Part shown: positions 19,901 through 23,865 of the stretch, in pieces | How the letters are laid out: each line of letters begins with the position of its first letter | Numbering within the stretch: position 1 is the stretch's first letter | Source: Priapulus caudatus | Taxonomy: Eukaryota > Priapulida > Priapulimorpha > Priapulimorphida > Priapulidae | Direction of reading: 5' to 3' | DNA length: 23,865 nucleotides | Assembly (NCBI RefSeq): GCF_000485595.1 | Contig: NW_014577146.1 | Coordinates: 360,143-384,007, forward strand | The notes under the pieces: model-generated | Told to the model about the DNA's origin: nothing | Database searches by the model: none | The model's input: only the letters and a program-made list of their open reading frames with translations | Made by a program: the position numbers and the translations under genes

Positions 19901-22572
19901 TCGAGTTGTCTTCGGGAGTTGCTCCTTTAGGTTTTTGCTATCTTTACTTGACTTCTGAATACCTACAGAAATTTTACTGTTGTATATGTGCAACTAAGAA
20001 ATATTCCACAATTTCCACTGAAAAGAGTCATTATAATAAGCCCACGCGAACAAAGATATAAAAAATAAAAATACAAAGGAGTATAGCACCAGTGTAGCAT
20101 GCTTAATAATTTTTACACTTAATCTATTAATAAATAATTTGCAAGCCATATAACATCATTCATAAGCAATAACAATTCACCCTGTTAGCAAACTTTTAGT
20201 TTAGAAAAAAAATACTGACAAACAGCAATGTATACCATTTCATACTTCACCTTTTCATACTATCTATAGCACTGTTACAAAGTAATAGCCCCAAGTTGTA
20301 TAATTAAATAGCATAGCTTGTATTTCAAAATTACCTTTTGTCATACGTTCTAGTTCCTCCAAGTACAGTTTGTAATTTTTTCCTAGTGACTGTTCAAACT
20401 CTCTGAGCACCTTTGTCTCTTTCTTCAACTATAATGTATATAAGGCAAACGAAAGCAAGTTGATTATTTACAAAACAAATATGGATTAAATATGCTAAAT
20501 CTTACTTACACATTCACATCTCTTAAAATCGTTACCCCTAATCTCAATACTAAAATAATTTACTTCCAACAGAACACTGAAATATACGAACCACCTACTT
20601 CGTACGGTCCCCTACCAAATGACTATAATCACTTATCGGTCTCTACTCTGTGATTCTAACTCCTACTACCTTCTCAGAATCCTCCCCATCGTCGGCGTCA
20701 TGAGTGGAGAGCCGAATCCTGTAACCTGGGGTAATGTCCTTGAACACCTCCAGCAAGGACATCATCGCCCACTTCTTCACCGTGACCATGATATTCGGAT
20801 CCTGCTCATACAGCGTCATTCTCAGCTGCTTCAACTTGCCAACCTATAACCAGTGCACACAATCATGCATAGAGAATTATTGCTATAAGTGCACTTCTTC
20901 GAGAGCTATAAAAGTCGTCTTACTGCTTCACAGGCTCTACTCTGTGCTGTTGTTATACTCTCTCTCTCTCTCTCTGTCTCTCTCTCTACATATATATATA
21001 TATATATCATGTGGATTTTAAATAATCAAATTAATTCAGCATAAGCTCTGCCAAAGAGTGTCAATATTTTAAGCTAACGTTGCACTATCCTAGAATGTTA
21101 AAAACCTATACTGACACTAATGCAAAACATGCTTGTAAAACAAATGCAAATGCTATGGCGGACAATCATAGAATTCTCTTACATTTTCTTCTGGGTCTTC
21201 AATGATCGAACTAGCGAGATTTCCTATCGACAGTTTCTTCGCTGCAAGCTTTCTTTGCCGGTCTGCATACAGCTGCACGGTGCTCAGAACTGGCAGCTTC
21301 ACAGGTTTCACTATAGGCTTCTCTTGCTCCTCTGCTGGCACTGGATCTGTATAAACAGCAATAGCCCAAAAATAATAAACCCAAACCAAAACGAATGAAC
21401 TGAAAAACTGATGCTGAAGAACTCAGGCGGTTTGGTTTGCTCTCGATCATGTTCTAATATCATTTGTCTGTTGACCTAATATATGAAAAATCTATTTAGA
21501 AAACGTTTTAGAAATGCAAGACAGGAACGTAGATAGTGAAAATAACAAGAATATTCTGAAGGTCATGTCGATTGTATAAGAGCACAAATAAATTAGAGAG
21601 TGACATCAATAAACTGGAAGGTAGTTATAGCAACATAATGCTTATTATATGAATGAATTATTATCTTAGTATATATACCTGGCTCTTGCTGAATATCCAC
21701 TGACTGGTGTATGATACCATGCTTTCTACTCTTAATTGGCAGAAGATGCTTCACTTGTGCATGTGGCTCCATCCCCGCAAACTGTCTTGGAGCATCCTCA
21801 ATATCATTCCATTTCCTTTTCTTCCTGTTTATGAGTTAGATGAACCGCTGCATACCACAAAGTCACAAAGGACTCCAACCATTACGTGATTACCTTCTTT
21901 AAAAATAATTATGTAACTGGAGTATTATGTACTGGTATAAATATAAGAAATGCATATGTATATACATATTCACACATGCATATACATACGTGTGTGTGTG
22001 CGTGCGTGCTTGTGTCAGAAGCAATGTGAACTTATAGACAGAATCAGATAAGATCAGATAAGATGAGCCAAAGCAATAATAGCATTGCAAGTGGTGCAAT
22101 CTACTGATAACTCACCTAGTTTCCAATGACTGCAATAGGAAACTCCAGTCACCCTCTTCAGTTCTGACATCAGCTTGCTCCTCTCTGTCGAGATCCTCAT
22201 CAGATTCATTTGGGCTCTGTCCATTGGGTATGTGATTAGTTGGCAACTTCAGATCATTAATTCCTTCGCTGGATAGGAAAAGGTTGCACTGGTTAGATTA
22301 CATTATTACTACACAAATAAATAATTATTAGATAAGTATATATGCAAAATATTACCTTGTTTGATAAGACACTATATGGAATTATTAAAACAAGCACTTT
22401 GATTACAATCGGCATACCTGACTTTTTGGCCTTTTGTAACATTCGAGGATTTCTGTTTCTTGTTTAGCTTCTTGAGTTTTCCTTGCTTTTGTAACTTTGT
22501 AACTCTCTTATTGACTTTCTTTACTATGCTGACCTTGGACTTCTTGCCAGACTTGACACTTTTGGCTTTTTT
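13947..22572 (-). CDS. NOC3L: Nucleolar complex protein 3 homologue, 18 exons seen; 5' exon missing
   Basis: Exons in order: 22572-22418, 22268-22116, 21824-21679, 21346-21183, 20843-20670, 20428-20335, 19962-19778, 19480-19352, 19099-18968, 18419-18339, 18108-18008, 17385-17313, 16726-16591, 16130-16060, 15649-15539, 15050-14922, 14433-14336, 14085-13947. All 17 joins are GT-AG with matching phase and give 756 aa plus TAG (human about 800). The N-terminus is a Lys-rich nucleolar-type tail. The Noc3 domain (about residues 160-310) contains [41 protein letters not shown] and [20 protein letters not shown]. The CBF/Mak21 region (about 490-690) contains [40 protein letters not shown] and ALWELHHLS. 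Noc3 proteins act in 60S pre-ribosome maturation and, in yeast, replication licensing. The first exon is phase 0 and lacks Met, so a short start-codon exon lies further upstream. Confidence 0.95.
14750..14930 (-). repeat. Tandem copies spanning the exon 17 splice donor of NOC3L
   Basis: Three related units, with CACTAAGAT on the plus strand at 14792, 14860 and 14921, repeat the end of the exon plus about 60 nt of intron: CATCTTAGT|GTACGTGTCT, AATCTTAGT|GTATGTGTTA and CATCTTAGT|GCATCGGTGA in gene orientation. A further partial copy lies near 14735-14770. Only the first keeps the conserved coding context. Confidence 0.75.
16287..16432. mobile_element. 146-bp MITE in a NOC3L intron
   Basis: Ends CAGGGCTCGCTCTGG and, reverse-complemented, CAGGGCTACCTCTGG form imperfect terminal inverted repeats of about 15-20 bp. 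ATAAA occurs on both sides (16282-16286 and 16433-16437). The interior has three TTGAGCCA(CCA) motifs. The CAGGG ends are hAT-like, but an 8-bp duplication is not evident, so the superfamily is unresolved. Confidence 0.65.
16893..17068 (+). repeat. Perfect 88-bp tandem duplication in a NOC3L intron
   Basis: Units 16893-16980 and 16981-17068 are identical base for base, both starting AATCGGAGTCAAGCAGAG and ending GCTACAGCTATTCATGT. Identity implies a recent event, or an assembly duplication. It lies in the intron between the exons at 17313-17385 and 16591-16726. Confidence 0.95.
20958..21008 (+). repeat. (TC)n(TA)n microsatellite in a NOC3L intron
   Basis: About 30 nt of TC repeats with one G interruption are followed by about 20 nt of TA repeats, between the exons at 20670-20843 and 21183-21346. 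On the gene strand the TC tract reads as GA. Confidence 0.95.
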
Positions 22573-22722
22573 CTAAAAGAAATAATGGTAATGTAGTGCG
22601 CTGCACTTGTAAGAACGTTTGCCACATATTGCTACATTATGTAAATTGTGAATTTCACTATATAGCCACTGTTATATAAGTACCTAGGGTTTAACCAAAC
22701 TTAACTATGATGTGTTACATTA

Positions 22723-23293
22723 GCCGCATTCACACAGAGCGACAAATTCGGTATTTAGTATTCACACGAGGCTAAATTGCGCGGTCCAACAAATACGGAA
22801 TCTAAATAGATTCCTTATTTGTTGAAATACGCGGCTTCCCAGATGCCGAATTACTTCTCGTGCTTGAGAAATTCCGAATCTCTAGGACCGCTTATTTCTC
22901 TCGTCTGAACGCAACTGAATGCAAATACGGCATTTCTGAAGCCGCGTATTTTATAGACTGGTCCGCGCTCGACAGTTCCACTCGCGTCACACTGAACTGT
23001 CGAGCGCTGACCAGTCTACGTATTCTGTCGTCGTCGTTGCTATGCAGTGATTGTTTAATTCGCATTGTTCGTTTGATTTTTTCCAACTCACAGGTCGCAG
23101 CTCACAAGTAATTAAATACGGCATTTCTGAAGCCGCGAAACAGCGTGTGAACGCTCAGGTGGAGTAAGTCGCAAATTTGTCTCAGATTCGGTATCTCGCA
23201 AATACCGAATTTAATAAATAAGGAGTTTCGTCTAAACGTAGCTCTAGAACTATAGCCCTCCGCTCCGCGGCTGGGAGCTAGTCTGAACGCAGC
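22723..23293. mobile_element. Palindrome-rich MITE-like element upstream of NOC3L
   Basis: Ends GCCGCATTCACAC and, reverse-complemented, GCTGCGTTCAGAC form a 10/13-matching inverted repeat flanked by TA on both sides. The interior is built of inverted repeats. There is a 17-bp-arm hairpin at 22788-22823. A second hairpin (GACTGGTCCGCGCTCGACAG and its near-complement) lies at about 22959-23018. A 24-bp direct repeat is present at 22923-22946 and 23114-23137, and its inverted relative lies near 22825-22853. GTCTGAACGCA-like motifs recur at least four times. No transposase is present. The TA duplication suggests a mariner- or PIF-type mobiliser, but this is tentative. Confidence 0.6.
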
Positions 23294-23410
23294 TATTGAC
23301 AGTATTGTCAAACGGGAACAGCAACTGTGTATCAATTTAAAAGACCTGTTCATAACCTATGGGTGAACACAAGACAAATTTTCCGTGGCAGGTACGTATA
23401 TGAGTATAGA

Positions 23411-23693
23411 CTCGCAGCTAGGGCCTGCATACCACCCAACTCCCATTGGTTGATAAAAATCTAGGCCCTAGTTAATTTTTTTAATTAAATTTTAATTTGG
23501 GTTAGGGTTAGGGTAGGCGGGTTAGGGTTAGGGTCACAATGCACCATAAAAGTTTGGCCTAAAAGTTTTATTAAAACAGGAGTTTCAGGCACGTGATTTG
23601 TATCAACCAATGGCAATGGGATTTGGGAGGTATGTAGGCCCTAGGGCCTAGCAGTAGCCAGTAGCAATAGCAGTAGCAGGCTAGCTGCGAGTC
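23411..23693. repeat. Inverted repeat enclosing telomere-like repeats
   Basis: The left arm (about 23411-23463), reverse-complemented, reads TATCAACCAATGG, GGTATGCAGGCCCTAG and CTAGCTGCGAGTC. The right arm has the same blocks from about 23602 to 23693, with extra bases including an AGTAGC-type repeat at 23651-23680. The loop contains TTAGGG repeats. This is probably another fold-back or MITE-like element. Confidence 0.75.
23499..23534 (+). repeat. Interstitial TTAGGG repeats
   Basis: GGGTTAGGGTTAGGGTAGG and CGGGTTAGGGTTAGGG form two short runs of the canonical metazoan telomere hexamer. They lie in the loop of the surrounding inverted repeat. Confidence 0.9.
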
Positions 23694-23708
23694 GCCTAGA
23701 CCGAATAA

Positions 23709-23760
23709 TTCTGTCCCATATAACCTTTTTTATATTTTGGTGAGGATTATTGGGACAGAA
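23709..23760. repeat. TTCTGTCCCA inverted repeat
   Basis: TTCTGTCCCA at 23709-23718 and TGGGACAGAA at 23751-23760 form 10-bp perfect inverted arms around an AT-rich 32-bp loop. It may be a very small MITE or a chance hairpin. Confidence 0.55.
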
Positions 23761-23865
23761 CGGGGTTCATTGAAATTTTGTGAGATCGCATGCAAAATGC
23801 ATGCGCTGCGAATGCGGCCCGTACGCCGCTATTGGCGCGGAAAAAAACCTACCGTTCTACTATTG

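Noticed and set aside
22586-22624. ATGTGGCAAACG on the minus strand as NOC3L start exon
   Set aside because: Its in-phase GT would leave an intron of only a few dozen nucleotides, and the peptide is not like the basic N-terminus of the family.
23499-23534. True chromosome end
   Set aside because: The TTAGGG runs are only a few units long and are followed by hundreds of bases of non-telomeric sequence.

Overview
The window is from a metazoan nuclear genome. Both recognisable genes are spliced with GT-AG introns, AATAAA poly(A) signals follow them, and TTAGGG-type telomeric repeats, non-LTR retrotransposon fragments, MITEs and minisatellites are present. Introns of about 150-620 nt and AT-rich non-coding DNA suit an invertebrate (a sponge, cnidarian or similar lineage is possible), but I cannot name the taxon from sequence alone.

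Layout. Bases 1-9110 are a gene-free repeat block. It holds three direct copies (about 115-775, 2887-3625, 6014-6771) and one inverted partial copy (8373-8699) of a single dispersed repeat. Also present are a 37-39 bp minisatellite seen as a short array (3626-3912), a long array (6772-8217) and a degenerate array (1861-2560), a four-copy ~37 bp minisatellite (2588-2742), a long CACT/ATCA tetranucleotide tract (4736-5025), and a complete 988-bp non-autonomous hAT-like element (5026-6013) with an 8-bp target duplication. That element carries its own 24-26 bp CACACGCG-type array. Bases 9111-9484 are the decayed 3' end of a LINE.

Bases 9670-12665 (+) encode mitochondrial ribosomal protein L43 (MRPL43) in three exons. 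Its 2.16-kb first intron contains a ~1-kb fold-back element with ~413-bp arms and more LINE debris. Bases 13947-22572 (-) carry 18 consecutive in-frame exons of NOC3L, the nucleolar complex protein 3 homologue; only the short 5' exon with the start codon was not found. The two genes converge tail to tail across about 1.3 kb. Bases 22723-23865, upstream of NOC3L, contain a palindrome-rich MITE-like element and a second inverted repeat whose loop holds interstitial TTAGGG repeats.

The two genes are a mitochondrial ribosome component and a factor for nuclear ribosome assembly and replication licensing. I see no evidence that they are co-regulated; they are simply convergent housekeeping genes. 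The unusual biology lies in the repeat architecture: nested transposon and minisatellite structures, a long hairpin inside an intron, and a triplicated splice donor. Some of the variation between repeat copies is mostly 1-bp indels and may reflect consensus error. All alignments were done by eye.
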